A stretch of 64,000 nucleotides of DNA from UBA12170 sp964293475 (lineage in GTDB: Bacteria; Bacteroidota; Bacteroidia; Bacteroidales; UBA12170): positions 1 to 64,000 of the forward strand of contig CAXYYJ010000030.1 of NCBI GenBank assembly GCA_964293475.1. The letters are read 5' to 3'. This document shows positions 23,856-33,856 of this stretch, in pieces. The notes below the pieces were generated by a model. The model made no database searches and was not told the origin of the DNA. It saw nothing but the letters and a program-made list of their open reading frames with translations. The position numbers and the translations under genes are program-made. Position 1 is the first letter of the stretch, and every line of letters starts with the position of its first letter.

Positions 23856-26318
23856 ATGAAAGAAAAAAATTCGAATCTTATATATTTATCAAACGTCCTG
23901 GATCACGAAGCTGAGTTTATACCGCTTCTTTCGCCTGAAGATGAAGACATTATGAACACTGAAGACCTCCCTGAAGTTTTGCCGGTTCTTCCTTTGCGAA
24001 ATACTGTTTTATTCCCTGGCGTTGTCGTTCCCATTACCGTGGGACGGGATAAATCCATTAAACTTATTAAAGATGCTTATTCTAAGCCAAATAAGACAAT
24101 AGCTGTTGTGGCTCAGAGAGATGTTTCAATTGAAGACCCGGAGTTGAAAGACCTTTATACCATTGGAACCACAGCCTATATCCTGAAACTTCTCAACATG
24201 CCCGATGGTACCACAACTGCCATTATTCAGGGAAAGCGCCGGATTGAAATTAAGGAGCCTGTGCAGACTGAGCCTTATCTCGTTACAAGAATTGAGAGTA
24301 AAACTGAACAAATGGTTTCGCTACAGGATTCAGCATTTACTGCATTGCTCGAATCTTTAAAGGAAATATCGGCACAAATTATCAAATTGTCTCCCAATTT
24401 GCCATCCGATGCTGCTTTTGCTATCAGAAATATTGAAAGTCCTAATTTTCTGGTCAACTTTATCAGCAGCAACCTGAATATCGATGTGGAAAATAAACAA
24501 CGATTCCTGCAAATTGACAATATAGCCAAAAGAGCTCAGGAGGTATTGGTAAGCCTGCATAAAGAGTTGCAAATGCTCGAATTGAAAAATCAAATCCAGA
24601 GCAAAGTAAAGAAAGACCTCGATAAACAACAACGCGATTATCTTTTGAATCAACAGCTTAGAACCATTCAGGAAGAGCTGGGTGATGTTCCAAGTGAAAC
24701 TGAAATTGCGGGAATAAAAGCCAAAGGAGCCAGCAAAAAATGGTCTCCGGAAGTGGCCAAAGCCTTTGAAAATGAGCTTAAAAAGCTGCGGAGAATGAAT
24801 CAGCAGGCGGCTGAGTTCTCTATTCAACTCAATTATCTCGACACGCTAGTAAATCTACCCTGGAATGAATATACCAAAGACAACCTGGATATAAAACATG
24901 CCGAGAAAATTTTGGATGAAGACCATTATGGACTCGAGAAAGTGAAAGAAAGAATACTGGAATATCTGGCTGTCATTAAGTTAAAAGAAGATTTAAAATC
25001 CCCAATTCTTTGTTTGGTAGGGCCTCCCGGAGTGGGAAAAACTTCTTTGGGAAAATCAATCGCCCGCGCCTTGGGCAGAAAATATATCCGCATGTCGTTG
25101 GGAGGTTTGCGCGATGAGTCTGAACTTCGCGGACATAGAAAAACCTATATTGGAGCACTTCCCGGACGCATTATTCAAAACCTTAAAAAGGCCAATTCGT
25201 CCAATCCGGTTTTTGTTCTCGACGAAATTGACAAAGTGAGCGGTAATAATTTTAGCGGCGACCCTCAGGCTGCATTGCTCGAAATTTTAGACCCCGAGCA
25301 AAATACCAGCTTTCATGATAACTATTTGGAACTGGATTACGACCTGTCGAGAATTATGTTCGTGGCAACGGCCAACAATTTAAATACCATTCATCCGGCA
25401 TTGAGAGATCGAATGGAAATCATCGATTTAAGCGGATATTTGAAAGAAGAAAAAGTTGAAATCGCCCGCCGGCATCTTATTCCAAAACAACTTTCGGAGC
25501 ATGGTGTTAAAAAACAGCAACTTAGCTTTCCAAAATCAACCATTGAATTTCTTATTAACGATTATACAAGAGAAGCAGGAGTGAGAACTCTTGAAAAAAA
25601 TATAGCTAAAGTAATTCGTAACCGCGTTAAGTCCATAGTTACCGACCAGCCCTATAATGTTAAAGTTGACCACGAAGACATTATCAGCGTCATGGGAAAA
25701 CCCAAGTTTTTCCGCGACAGGGAATTGTCTAACGATGTAGCGGGTGTGGTTACCGGATTGGCCTGGACAAGCGTTGGGGGAGAAATACTGTTTATAGAAA
25801 CCAGTTTGAGTAAAGGCAAAGGAGTTCTAAGTTTGACGGGCAATTTGGGAGATGTGATGAAAGAATCTGCTACAATAGCCTATCAGTTTATTAAATCACA
25901 CGCAGCTCAACTAAAAATAGATGAAGATATCATTGGGAAATACGATGTACATGTTCATATTCCCGAAGGAGCTACTCCAAAAGATGGCCCGTCGGCAGGT
26001 GTTACCATGCTCACAGCTCTTGTTAGTCTGTTTACCCAACGAAGAGTAAAGGCAAAAATAGCCATGACCGGGGAAATTACTTTGAGAGGAAAAGTTCTGC
26101 CTGTGGGAGGAATTAAGGAAAAAATCCTTGCCGCCAAAAGTGCTAAAATCACCGAAATTCTACTCGCTATGTCTAATAAACAAGATATTGAAGAAATTAA
26201 TGAGAAGTATATTCAGGGCTTAAGCTTTAAATATTTCGAAAATATGCTCGATTTGGTCAACTACGCCCTAATGGACAGTTTGGTTGATTCGCCTGTTCTT
26301 TTTGAAGATAAAAAGTAA
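23856..26318 (+). CDS. lon: ATP-dependent protease Lon
   Basis: Hexameric cytosolic AAA+ protease for damaged and regulatory proteins. The 820 residues contain the LON N-terminal substrate domain (PVLPLRNTVLFPGVVVPI at ~43-60), a coiled-coil stretch, Walker A GPPGVGKTSLG, Walker B FVLDEIDKV, and the C-terminal Ser-Lys protease domain with PKDGPSAG (S713) and GGIKEK (catalytic K756). The length and a short acidic N-terminal extension before the LON domain are typical for Bacteroidota. It is convergent with comEC, with only 16 bases between the two stops. Confidence 0.97.
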   Translation: MKEKNSNLIYLSNVLDHEAEFIPLLSPEDEDIMNTEDLPEVLPVLPLRNTVLFPGVVVPITVGRDKSIKLIKDAYSKPNKTIAVVAQRDVSIEDPELKDLYTIGTTAYILKLLNMPDGTTTAIIQGKRRIEIKEPVQTEPYLVTRIESKTEQMVSLQDSAFTALLESLKEISAQIIKLSPNLPSDAAFAIRNIESPNFLVNFISSNLNIDVENKQRFLQIDNIAKRAQEVLVSLHKELQMLELKNQIQSKVKKDLDKQQRDYLLNQQLRTIQEELGDVPSETEIAGIKAKGASKKWSPEVAKAFENELKKLRRMNQQAAEFSIQLNYLDTLVNLPWNEYTKDNLDIKHAEKILDEDHYGLEKVKERILEYLAVIKLKEDLKSPILCLVGPPGVGKTSLGKSIARALGRKYIRMSLGGLRDESELRGHRKTYIGALPGRIIQNLKKANSSNPVFVLDEIDKVSGNNFSGDPQAALLEILDPEQNTSFHDNYLELDYDLSRIMFVATANNLNTIHPALRDRMEIIDLSGYLKEEKVEIARRHLIPKQLSEHGVKKQQLSFPKSTIEFLINDYTREAGVRTLEKNIAKVIRNRVKSIVTDQPYNVKVDHEDIISVMGKPKFFRDRELSNDVAGVVTGLAWTSVGGEILFIETSLSKGKGVLSLTGNLGDVMKESATIAYQFIKSHAAQLKIDEDIIGKYDVHVHIPEGATPKDGPSAGVTMLTALVSLFTQRRVKAKIAMTGEITLRGKVLPVGGIKEKILAAKSAKITEILLAMSNKQDIEEINEKYIQGLSFKYFENMLDLVNYALMDSLVDSPVLFEDKK

Positions 26319-26334
26319 ATTTATTGTAAATCAG

Positions 26335-28425
26335 CTATTTAAGACTAAATGCCCCTTCTTGTGTAATATCAATGAAGGGGATTTTTATTTCTTCACATTC
26401 CGCCTTCCATTGTTCAATTTTCCAGTTTTTGTTACTCCCATCAGCAATAATAGTTTTAGCTAAAATCTTGTCCGATAATTCTTTAATTGATATTTTGGGG
26501 TTGTTTCTGAGAAGGAGATAGTCAAAATCCGCTTTATCTTTTGGTAATAGTAATAAATCATCTATCACAAAAAAACTGGATTCTTTAAAACTGAAATCCC
26601 TAAAATCACTCCCGGGATCATCCGATTGAAAAAGTAATTTTTCATGATGCTTAATTCTTTGCGATAAAGAAAAGTTTGTAGTATAGTAAACATCGCGCCC
26701 GGATTCTAAAAGTGCTGAATCACTAATAATCAGACTCTTGTTGCCAGATTGAATCTGAATTAATGAGTATTTTGGGACATTATATATAATCATCGTTTCA
26801 TCATTTCCGCTTTGAAACCTCAGTAGAATATTTGAGCCAAACATTAATAAAGCTAGAAAAAGTGCGTACTTCAATAATTTTATCTGTTTATAAAATATGG
26901 CAAAAAACACCAAAATGATAAACAAGTATACAAGCAGTGTGTCTATTTGAGTAAAAAACAAATTTGAACTCACGGATAAAGGAAGCTCACTGATGCCTTT
27001 GATTATGCCATTCATAAGCAAAAGGGGATAATAAAGCAGGTATTTAGATAAAGTACCTATAATTGTGTTATACAAGCCGATAGCAGAAATGAACAAAGCA
27101 AAAATACCTGTAACTAAGATGATAAAACTCAGCGGAATTACCACAATATTGGTCAGAAGGAAGTAATTGGGGAATTGATGAAAATAGAGAATTGCAATAG
27201 GAAATGTGCCCAATTGGGCTGCAATTGAAACAGCAATCAGGTCGAAAACTTTTCTGGATAATCCGCGTTTGCAGCTGCACAATTTCGATAAATGGGGTTG
27301 AAAAAGCAGAATGGAAAGAACAGCCAGATATGAAAGCTGAAAACCGATATGAAACAAAAGATTGGGATTCCAAATGAGCAGAACCAAAGCCGAAGCAAAA
27401 ACGCTGTTGAAAGAGCTTGTTTTTCGTTTGACCATGCTGCCAAGACTAATAAACGAAAACATAGTAGCGGATCTTAGCACCGATGGTGATAACCCTGTAA
27501 TCAGCGCGTAAAACCAAATGATAAATAAAATAATTATGGTTACCAGTAAATCCCCCTTTTTAACTTTGCGAAGAGGTGATAGCAACATGCTAAAAATCAT
27601 AAAAACAATTCCAACATGAAGCCCGCTCACGCAGAGAATGTGCATGGCGCCTGATCCAGAATATTGTCCCCTTGTTTCCTGGTCTAAATACTCATCGTAG
27701 CCCAAAAGTATGGCGCTTACAACGGCGAATTCTGTTCCTGAAAACTTGAAATCTTCAAGTATTTTTAGCAGATAATTGCGCGAGTCAAAGCCAATTTTTT
27801 TAATGGTATTATAGCTTGTATGACCCGTATTTACCCAATCGGACTTGTTTAAATAAGCCTGATGGAAAATATTTTGCCGGCTTAAATAGGCTGAATATTC
27901 AAATTCCTTTGGATTGCCCAAATCTTTAATTGGATTTATTTTCGATGATGAAATAAGAATTTCATCGCCATAATGAAGATTTAGCTCATTTATCTTGGCG
28001 AAGTAGACCAAAATCTCGCCACTTAAAGAAACGGTCGAACTATCTGATTCTTTAAATCCCCCAATAATTAATCCGGTTGTTTTAAACGATTTTTCTTTTT
28101 CTATAATGGGAGTGTTGATTCGGACAATATAATGGCTGATATTAGGTTGATTGGAATAATGCGAAAAATCGTTTTTATCACTCTGATAAATGCTTAACTG
28201 ATAGCCAAAAAATAAGAAAATCAGTGCCACAATAATTCCACTAACAAATCGTAAACTATAGTTAATTAATATTTTAGGACGAATTATCCAAAGTAAAAGT
28301 AGAACCAGAAACAAGCTGGTAAAATAAATGGCGAATGGAATTGCTGGGTAAAAGGAAGCAACCAAAATCCCCATCATAAAGGAGATTAGAAGTCGCAGCA
28401 GGGGATAGTTACTCCAGAAATTCAT
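26335..28425 (-). CDS. ComEC/Rec2-family DNA uptake channel protein
   Basis: 696 residues with multiple TM helices. An N-terminal pair of helices is followed by DUF4131/OB-fold-like sequence, then the competence core SGAMHILCVSGLHVGIVF and GLSPSVLRSATMFSF. The last ~150 residues correspond to the metallo-beta-lactamase-like domain, but the metal-binding HxHxDH signature is absent, as is common in Bacteroidota members. Members of this family form the inner-membrane channel for DNA uptake in naturally competent bacteria. Whether this organism is competent is not shown. It is convergent with lon and likely cotranscribed with the upstream C26 lipoprotein gene (29 bases apart). Confidence 0.9.
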   Translation of the reverse strand: MNFWSNYPLLRLLISFMMGILVASFYPAIPFAIYFTSLFLVLLLLWIIRPKILINYSLRFVSGIIVALIFLFFGYQLSIYQSDKNDFSHYSNQPNISHYIVRINTPIIEKEKSFKTTGLIIGGFKESDSSTVSLSGEILVYFAKINELNLHYGDEILISSSKINPIKDLGNPKEFEYSAYLSRQNIFHQAYLNKSDWVNTGHTSYNTIKKIGFDSRNYLLKILEDFKFSGTEFAVVSAILLGYDEYLDQETRGQYSGSGAMHILCVSGLHVGIVFMIFSMLLSPLRKVKKGDLLVTIIILFIIWFYALITGLSPSVLRSATMFSFISLGSMVKRKTSSFNSVFASALVLLIWNPNLLFHIGFQLSYLAVLSILLFQPHLSKLCSCKRGLSRKVFDLIAVSIAAQLGTFPIAILYFHQFPNYFLLTNIVVIPLSFIILVTGIFALFISAIGLYNTIIGTLSKYLLYYPLLLMNGIIKGISELPLSVSSNLFFTQIDTLLVYLFIILVFFAIFYKQIKLLKYALFLALLMFGSNILLRFQSGNDETMIIYNVPKYSLIQIQSGNKSLIISDSALLESGRDVYYTTNFSLSQRIKHHEKLLFQSDDPGSDFRDFSFKESSFFVIDDLLLLPKDKADFDYLLLRNNPKISIKELSDKILAKTIIADGSNKNWKIEQWKAECEEIKIPFIDITQEGAFSLK
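26352..26390 (+). terminator. Candidate lon terminator inside the comEC 3' end
   Basis: CCCCTTC / GAAGGGG stem with a 13-base loop followed by ATTTTTATTT on the plus strand. It lies within the last 55 bases of the convergent comEC coding region, so the lon transcript would overlap comEC antisense for about 50 bases. Confidence 0.55.
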
Positions 28426-28454
28426 ACAGCAGCCAATCTAAATTTCCAATAGTT

Positions 28455-29240
28455 CTATTTGGGGTTTCGAAAACGGAAAGCTTCTTCCAAGAATTTGTCC
28501 ATAATAGGAGTGGACAAGGAAGCATTCACGGTGTCTAAGCGCTCAGGATGCCATTGAACTGCCATGAGAAAACCATTTCCTTCAGGATTCAACCATTCCA
28601 CTGCTTCAACTATACTATCAGCTGACCAGGCAACAACCTGCAATTTTGGCGAAATTTCATCAATGGATTGGTGGTGATTGCTGTTCACTTTTCCGGAGGT
28701 TGAACCAGAAATAGCAGACAGCAAACTTCCCTGTTCTATATTAACCTGATGAAAACAATTCTCCCAGTCCTCCTGACGATGCTGTATCTGAGTTCCTTTA
28801 ATGGTTGGAATATCAACGATAAGAGAACCACCCAAAGTAACATTTATTATTTGCTCGCCCCGACAAATTCCCAAAATGGGCATTTTATCCGCAATGGCTT
28901 TCTCAATAAGGCTGATTTCCAAGGTATCTCTATATCTGTCAAATTCTCCACACAATATAGTGTCCTGTAATTTCCCATACCAACCTGGATATACATCAGC
29001 ACCGCCTGTAACGATGAGTCCATCGCAGGAATCAAGCACTTTCAAGGCAGAATCCACTCCAAGCTCGTACATATTGATAAAAACAACATTGCTATCAGAC
29101 CTGTGCAACCATTCTGAATAATTGCCATAAAACTCAAGTGGTTTGGCTTTCGAAATGGCGATAACCTGCGCCTTTTTAGGCTTTTCGCAGGAAGCAAATG
29201 CAATTAAGGCAATCGCCAAAAGGATTATAATTCGATTCAT
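28455..29240 (-). CDS. Gamma-glutamyl-gamma-aminobutyrate hydrolase-like (C26) lipoprotein
   Basis: 261 residues of the class I glutamine-amidotransferase fold. The triad elements are visible: nucleophile C126 in GICRGEQ, His in AVQWHPE, and the following Glu. The substrate-pocket motif NSNHHQS is also present. PuuD-like enzymes hydrolyse gamma-glutamyl amide bonds. Unlike PuuD, this one has a lipoprotein signal peptide (lipobox AFASC, Cys18), so it acts outside the cytoplasm, possibly on gamma-glutamyl peptides. The substrate is unknown. It precedes comEC on the same strand. Confidence 0.85.
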   Translation of the reverse strand: MNRIIILLAIALIAFASCEKPKKAQVIAISKAKPLEFYGNYSEWLHRSDSNVVFINMYELGVDSALKVLDSCDGLIVTGGADVYPGWYGKLQDTILCGEFDRYRDTLEISLIEKAIADKMPILGICRGEQIINVTLGGSLIVDIPTIKGTQIQHRQEDWENCFHQVNIEQGSLLSAISGSTSGKVNSNHHQSIDEISPKLQVVAWSADSIVEAVEWLNPEGNGFLMAVQWHPERLDTVNASLSTPIMDKFLEEAFRFRNPK

Positions 29241-29313
29241 TGTGTTAGTTTTTATATGAATTTAAAAGATGTATTTAAAGTATTGTAATTTAATTAATTC
29301 TGAAATAAGACAG

Positions 29314-29727
29314 TTAAGACTCCTGATAAGATTCAAGCAATTGAATAAACCAAACCGGAGCCCTTTGGGGTTTCCCGGTTACTTTATTTAAAAATACCAG
29401 CTCGTTATATCCTTCGTTGAGAAGAACATCCTTCTCGTTAAAAATCTTATACTCAAAACGAATCTTAGCCTTGGGAATTTCAGGAATGAATGTCACAACT
29501 GTCAGTAAATCATCATAATAAGCTGGCCGATGAAATCTACTGTATTGATTGAGCAGTGGCATTACAACACCTTGTTCTTCCATTTCCTTATAGGTATGAC
29601 CCATTTGCCTTAATGCTTCGGTGCGGCCCACTTCATAAAAGGTGGCATAATTTCCATTATAAACAAAGCCCGATTGGTCCACATCAACATATCTGATTCT
29701 GATTTTAGTTGTAAATTCCAGTTTCAT
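29314..29727 (-). CDS. Acyl-CoA thioesterase, hotdog fold (YbgC/4HBT family)
   Basis: 137 residues with the 4-hydroxybenzoyl-CoA thioesterase signature: IRYVDVDQSGFVYNGNYATFYEVGRTEALR, where the Asp of VDVDQSG is the usual catalytic acid. One hotdog domain, cytosolic. The usual Gly-His/Val after the Asp pair reads GFVYNGNY here. The acyl substrate is unknown. It stands alone between the C26 lipoprotein and the divergent glycosyltransferase. Confidence 0.88.
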   Translation of the reverse strand: MKLEFTTKIRIRYVDVDQSGFVYNGNYATFYEVGRTEALRQMGHTYKEMEEQGVVMPLLNQYSRFHRPAYYDDLLTVVTFIPEIPKAKIRFEYKIFNEKDVLLNEGYNELVFLNKVTGKPQRAPVWFIQLLESYQES

Positions 29728-29918
29728 AACCGTCCTGGTTTTAATAAATAGTTTAACAATTAACTATAACCCCAAAGGGTTGTTCGTTGTATTTTAAAAT
29801 GCCAATAAATCTAAACAAATTTTTTTAATTAATGGATCAAATCTGAATAAAATAGGCCAGACTTTTATGCAATATTTTTCCAAAAAAGAAGTTTAAATTT
29901 GGTCATTCATATACACAA

Positions 29919-31052
29919 ATGCTCAACCGGTCAATTCAATTGCATATAGTATCTTTTGATATACCCTATCCTCCTGACTATGGCGGAGTTATTGACGTTT
30001 TCTATAAAATCAAATCATTGGCCGAATCTGGGGTTAAAATTCATTTACATACCTTTGTGTATGGTCGAAAGCCCTCACCACATTTAGAGTCTCTTTGCGA
30101 AAAGGTGTCCTATTATCCCCGCCAACGAAATCCATTCCATATCTTTTATCCTTCCCCTTTTATTGTTTCTACAAGACTTTCGAAAATGTTACTCGCCAAT
30201 TTGCAGAAAGATAAAAACCCCATTCTCTTCGAAGGGCTTCATACCTGCGGATGGATTAGCCATGATACTTTAAGTAAACGAGTAAAAGTTGTTCGAAATC
30301 ATAATATTGAGCACGATTATTACCAACACCTGGCACAAGCCACACAAAATATTTTTAAGCGCTTATTTTTTTCGCTGGAAGCACGAAAATTAAAAAGATT
30401 CGAGAATCAGCTTCAGTATGCAAACTGCCTTTTGGCAATTTCATTAAACGATGAGAAATATTTTAAAACGAAATTTGATTGTGTTCAATATATTCCGGCT
30501 TATAACAATAGCACGGAAATAAGTAGCAAAACCGGTAAAGGTAATTTCATTTTATACCACGGCAATCTTTCGGTGGCTGAGAATATTAAAGCCGCAAGGT
30601 TTTTAATGGATGAAGTATTTAGCAAGCTGAGTTTCCCATGCAAAATTGCGGGAAAAAAGCCACCGCAATCCCTTAGAAATCTTATTTCAAATTATCAACA
30701 TATTGAACTCATCGACAGCCCGTCGGACGAGCAGCTCGATGACCTGATTTCGAATGCACATATCCATATTTTGCCCACATTTCAGGGAACAGGAATAAAG
30801 CTAAAGCTTTTAAAATCCATTTCTCAGGGCAGGCATTGCATTGTAAATTCCACAATGATTAAAGAAACAGGTTTAGAATCAGTATGTTATATTGAAGAAA
30901 CAGGGGATGATATGGTTCGTAGAATTGAACAACTCATTCCGGTGCCATTCGATGAGCAAATGATAGAACTGAGAAAACAAATCTGGGCAAAACAATACTC
31001 CAATAAATCAAGCACCGCCAGGATAATAAATATCTTAAACGAAAAGTCTTAA
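29919..31052 (+). CDS. Glycosyltransferase, GT4-like (GT-B fold)
   Basis: 377 residues. The N-terminal half begins HIVSFDIPYPPDYGGVIDVFYKIKSLAESG, a typical Gly-rich acceptor-domain loop. The C-terminal half has FILYHGNLSVAENIKAARFL and the donor-binding region PTFQGTGIKLKLLKSISQGRHCIVN. In it a Gly-Thr-Gly-Ile-Lys-Leu-Lys segment takes the place of the usual EGxGxxxxE. The usual product would be a glycan or glycolipid, but donor and acceptor are unknown. No other glycan genes are adjacent, so it is not part of an obvious capsule or LPS cluster. A TAAATTTG -7 element lies at 29894-29901. Confidence 0.8.
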   Translation: MLNRSIQLHIVSFDIPYPPDYGGVIDVFYKIKSLAESGVKIHLHTFVYGRKPSPHLESLCEKVSYYPRQRNPFHIFYPSPFIVSTRLSKMLLANLQKDKNPILFEGLHTCGWISHDTLSKRVKVVRNHNIEHDYYQHLAQATQNIFKRLFFSLEARKLKRFENQLQYANCLLAISLNDEKYFKTKFDCVQYIPAYNNSTEISSKTGKGNFILYHGNLSVAENIKAARFLMDEVFSKLSFPCKIAGKKPPQSLRNLISNYQHIELIDSPSDEQLDDLISNAHIHILPTFQGTGIKLKLLKSISQGRHCIVNSTMIKETGLESVCYIEETGDDMVRRIEQLIPVPFDEQMIELRKQIWAKQYSNKSSTARIINILNEKS

Positions 31053-31084
31053 TTGATTGGAGTAATATATTGGTTATTAATAAT

Positions 31085-33637
31085 TTAAGATTTCTTAGAT
31101 TTTATCTTTTTTACAATACTTATCTCTATTTTATCGAGCTCTTTATTGTATTCTATATCGATAATATCGCCTTCGACAAGTTGAGTTTTTATGATTTCTT
31201 CCGCCAATTCATCCTCAATATATTTCTGAATTGCTCTTTTTAGGGGACGGGCGCCAAAGTGCGGATCCCAACCTTTTTCGGCAAGAAAATCTTTTGCTCC
31301 TGTGGTTACATTTATCTGATAACCAAGCTGCTCAATTCTCTTATATAAACCTTTAAGTTCGATATCGATGATTTTATGGATATCTTCTCTTTCCAGATTA
31401 TTAAATACAATAACATCGTCGATTCTATTGAGAAATTCAGGAGCAAAGGCTTTTTTAAGAGCATTTTCTATCACGCCCTGAGCATAGGTACTTTGGCTCG
31501 ATTTTTTAGCCTGAGTATTGAAACCAACGCCTGCGCCGAAATCCTTGAGCTGTCGGCTTCCTATATTCGAAGTCATAATAATGATGGTATTTTTGAAATC
31601 GACTCTGCGACCAAAGCTATCCGTCAATTGACCATCATCCAGCACCTGAAGCAGCATGTGGAAAACATCGGGGTGGGCTTTCTCAATTTCATCCAAAAGA
31701 ACAATAGAGTAGGGCTTTCTTCGAACTTTTTCGGTAAGCTGTCCGCCTTCTTCATAACCCACATAACCGGGAGGCGCTCCAACCAGGCGGCTCACAGCAA
31801 ATTTTTCCATGTATTCGCTCATGTCAATACGAATAAGAGTATCCGCAGAATCGAACATATATTCCGCCAATACTTTGGCCAAATATGTTTTCCCTACACC
31901 TGTGGGGCCAAGAAATATGAAGGTTCCGATGGGTTTTCCGGGGTCTTTGAGTCCGGCTCTGTTACGTCGGATAGCTTTTGTAATTTTTTTAATGGCATCG
32001 GGTTGACCAATTACTGAGTTGGCCAAATCGTCTTCCATTTTTATGAGTTTGTCGCCTTCTTTTTGAGCAATCCGCTGAACAGGCACACCAGTCATCATGG
32101 CCACAACTTCGGCAACATGGCTATCGGTAACTATTTCCCTGTTAATTTGGGCATCACGTTCCCAGCCTTTTTTAGCAATTTCCAGACTTTCAGACAACTC
32201 GCGCTCAGTATCCCGCAATTGGGCTGCTTTTTCAAACTCCTGCCGTTTGATGGCGTCTTTTTTTAGCTGACTGGTTTCTTCTATCTTTTGCTCAATTTCA
32301 ATGATGTTTTCCGGAACGTTCAAATGGGTTATATGAACTCTGGCACCAGCTTCGTCAAGGGCATCGATGGCTTTATCAGGTAAAAAACGATCGCTGATAT
32401 AGCGTGTTGTAAGCTGAACGCAGGCCTTAATGGCTTCGTCGGTATATCTAACCAAATGGTGGTCTTCGTAGCGGCCCTTGATATTGTGAAGGATGATTTG
32501 CGTTTCGTCAGGAGAAGTAGGATCAACGATAATTTTTTGAAATCTTCGTTCAAGAGCTCCGTCCTTTTCAATATTCTGACGATACTCGTCAAGGGTTGTG
32601 GCACCAATACATTGCAGTTCGCCCCGAGCTAAAGCGGGTTTAAACATGTTCGACGCATCTAATGAGCCGCTGGCATTTCCGGCACCCACAATTGTATGAA
32701 TTTCGTCGATAAACAGAATGATTTCAGGATGTTTTTCGAGCTCATTGAGAATGGCTTTCATACGTTCTTCAAACTGTCCGCGATATTTAGTACCAGCTAC
32801 TATCGATGCCAAATCTAGGGTGAAAATACGTTTGTTAAACAAAGCCCGACTCACCTGGCGATTCACAATTCTGATGGCAAGACCTTCGGCAATGGCCGAT
32901 TTTCCAACGCCGGGTTCCCCAATGAGAATGGGGTTATTCTTTTTGCGGCGGCTAAGAATCTGAGCTATTCTCTCCAACTCTCTTTCACGTCCAACAATGG
33001 GGTCTAATCTATTTTCCTCCGCCAATCGGGTTAAATCGCGCCCGAAGTTATCGAGCACCGGAGTAGTGGATTTCGATTCGGCAGGTTTTTTACCAGACTG
33101 TGGGGGTTTTGCTGAGAATCCACCTTCTTCCGGGTCGTTTGGCAAATCGCCCTGAAACTGGTCTTCGGCAGTATCAGAAATATCGGCTTCTTCGCTGTGA
33201 TCGTCTTCAAATTTGCCTACATAGCTGCTTACTCTTTGATAATCAAGCCCATTTCTCGACAAAATCTGAGTTACAATATTGTCGGGATCTTTTAAAATAG
33301 CCAGTATAAGATGCTCTGTACCTACTTTTTGCGATTGAAATCTTCGAGCTTCAAGGTAAGTAAGTTTAATAATTTTCTCAGCCTGACGAACAAACGGAAT
33401 ATTTTGAGAATTGGAAATATCCGGGCCAGAAGATATTATAGTTTTTTCAATGTAGTTTTTCACAGAGTCCACATTTATTCCCGCGTCGATCAAAATTTTA
33501 TAGGCCATGCCTTTTCCTTCCTTAATTATGCCAAGGAACAAATGCTCAATGCCAATATAATTATTCTTCAGACGAACGGCTTCTTCTCTGCTATGCGTTA
33601 ATACTTCCCTTACCCGGGCTGAGAATTTTGCTTCCAT
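31085..33637 (-). CDS. clpC: ATP-dependent Clp protease ATP-binding subunit ClpC
   Basis: 850-residue Hsp100 unfoldase that feeds substrates to ClpP. Two Clp-N repeats occupy residues ~1-145. AAA-1 has Walker A GEPGVGKSA at ~240-248, followed by the middle domain with a UVR-like segment (KRQEFEKAAQLRDTERELSES). AAA-2 has GPTGVGKTYLAK and the ClpP-contact and C-terminal D2-small domains, ending in a Lys-rich tail. The presence of the UVR motif and two AAA modules makes it ClpC rather than ClpA/ClpB. The acidic linker between Clp-N and AAA-1 is long. It is divergent from gyrA. TAGTTTTG and TAATTTTG boxes upstream on the minus strand are possible -7 sites. Confidence 0.96.
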   Translation of the reverse strand: MEAKFSARVREVLTHSREEAVRLKNNYIGIEHLFLGIIKEGKGMAYKILIDAGINVDSVKNYIEKTIISSGPDISNSQNIPFVRQAEKIIKLTYLEARRFQSQKVGTEHLILAILKDPDNIVTQILSRNGLDYQRVSSYVGKFEDDHSEEADISDTAEDQFQGDLPNDPEEGGFSAKPPQSGKKPAESKSTTPVLDNFGRDLTRLAEENRLDPIVGRERELERIAQILSRRKKNNPILIGEPGVGKSAIAEGLAIRIVNRQVSRALFNKRIFTLDLASIVAGTKYRGQFEERMKAILNELEKHPEIILFIDEIHTIVGAGNASGSLDASNMFKPALARGELQCIGATTLDEYRQNIEKDGALERRFQKIIVDPTSPDETQIILHNIKGRYEDHHLVRYTDEAIKACVQLTTRYISDRFLPDKAIDALDEAGARVHITHLNVPENIIEIEQKIEETSQLKKDAIKRQEFEKAAQLRDTERELSESLEIAKKGWERDAQINREIVTDSHVAEVVAMMTGVPVQRIAQKEGDKLIKMEDDLANSVIGQPDAIKKITKAIRRNRAGLKDPGKPIGTFIFLGPTGVGKTYLAKVLAEYMFDSADTLIRIDMSEYMEKFAVSRLVGAPPGYVGYEEGGQLTEKVRRKPYSIVLLDEIEKAHPDVFHMLLQVLDDGQLTDSFGRRVDFKNTIIIMTSNIGSRQLKDFGAGVGFNTQAKKSSQSTYAQGVIENALKKAFAPEFLNRIDDVIVFNNLEREDIHKIIDIELKGLYKRIEQLGYQINVTTGAKDFLAEKGWDPHFGARPLKRAIQKYIEDELAEEIIKTQLVEGDIIDIEYNKELDKIEISIVKKIKSKKS

Positions 33638-33856
33638 AAAGCTATCTTTAGTGTATAAATTTCGATAATCAAAACTATTTACAAAATTAGCCTGAAATTA
33701 TATCCTGAGACTTCATTTTTCAACAATATCTTGTTAAAATTGTTTATTCTTTCCCAATTCTGACAAGCTTTTTATAGAAAGAAAATGACTATCTTCGCGA
33801 GCTTATATTTGAAAAAAATTGCGTTATAATTTAAACTAAAATTACAATATATTTCT

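Noticed and set aside
31376..32017. 213-codon plus-strand frame inside clpC
   Set aside because: Antisense to the conserved AAA-2 region of ClpC; no protein-like composition.
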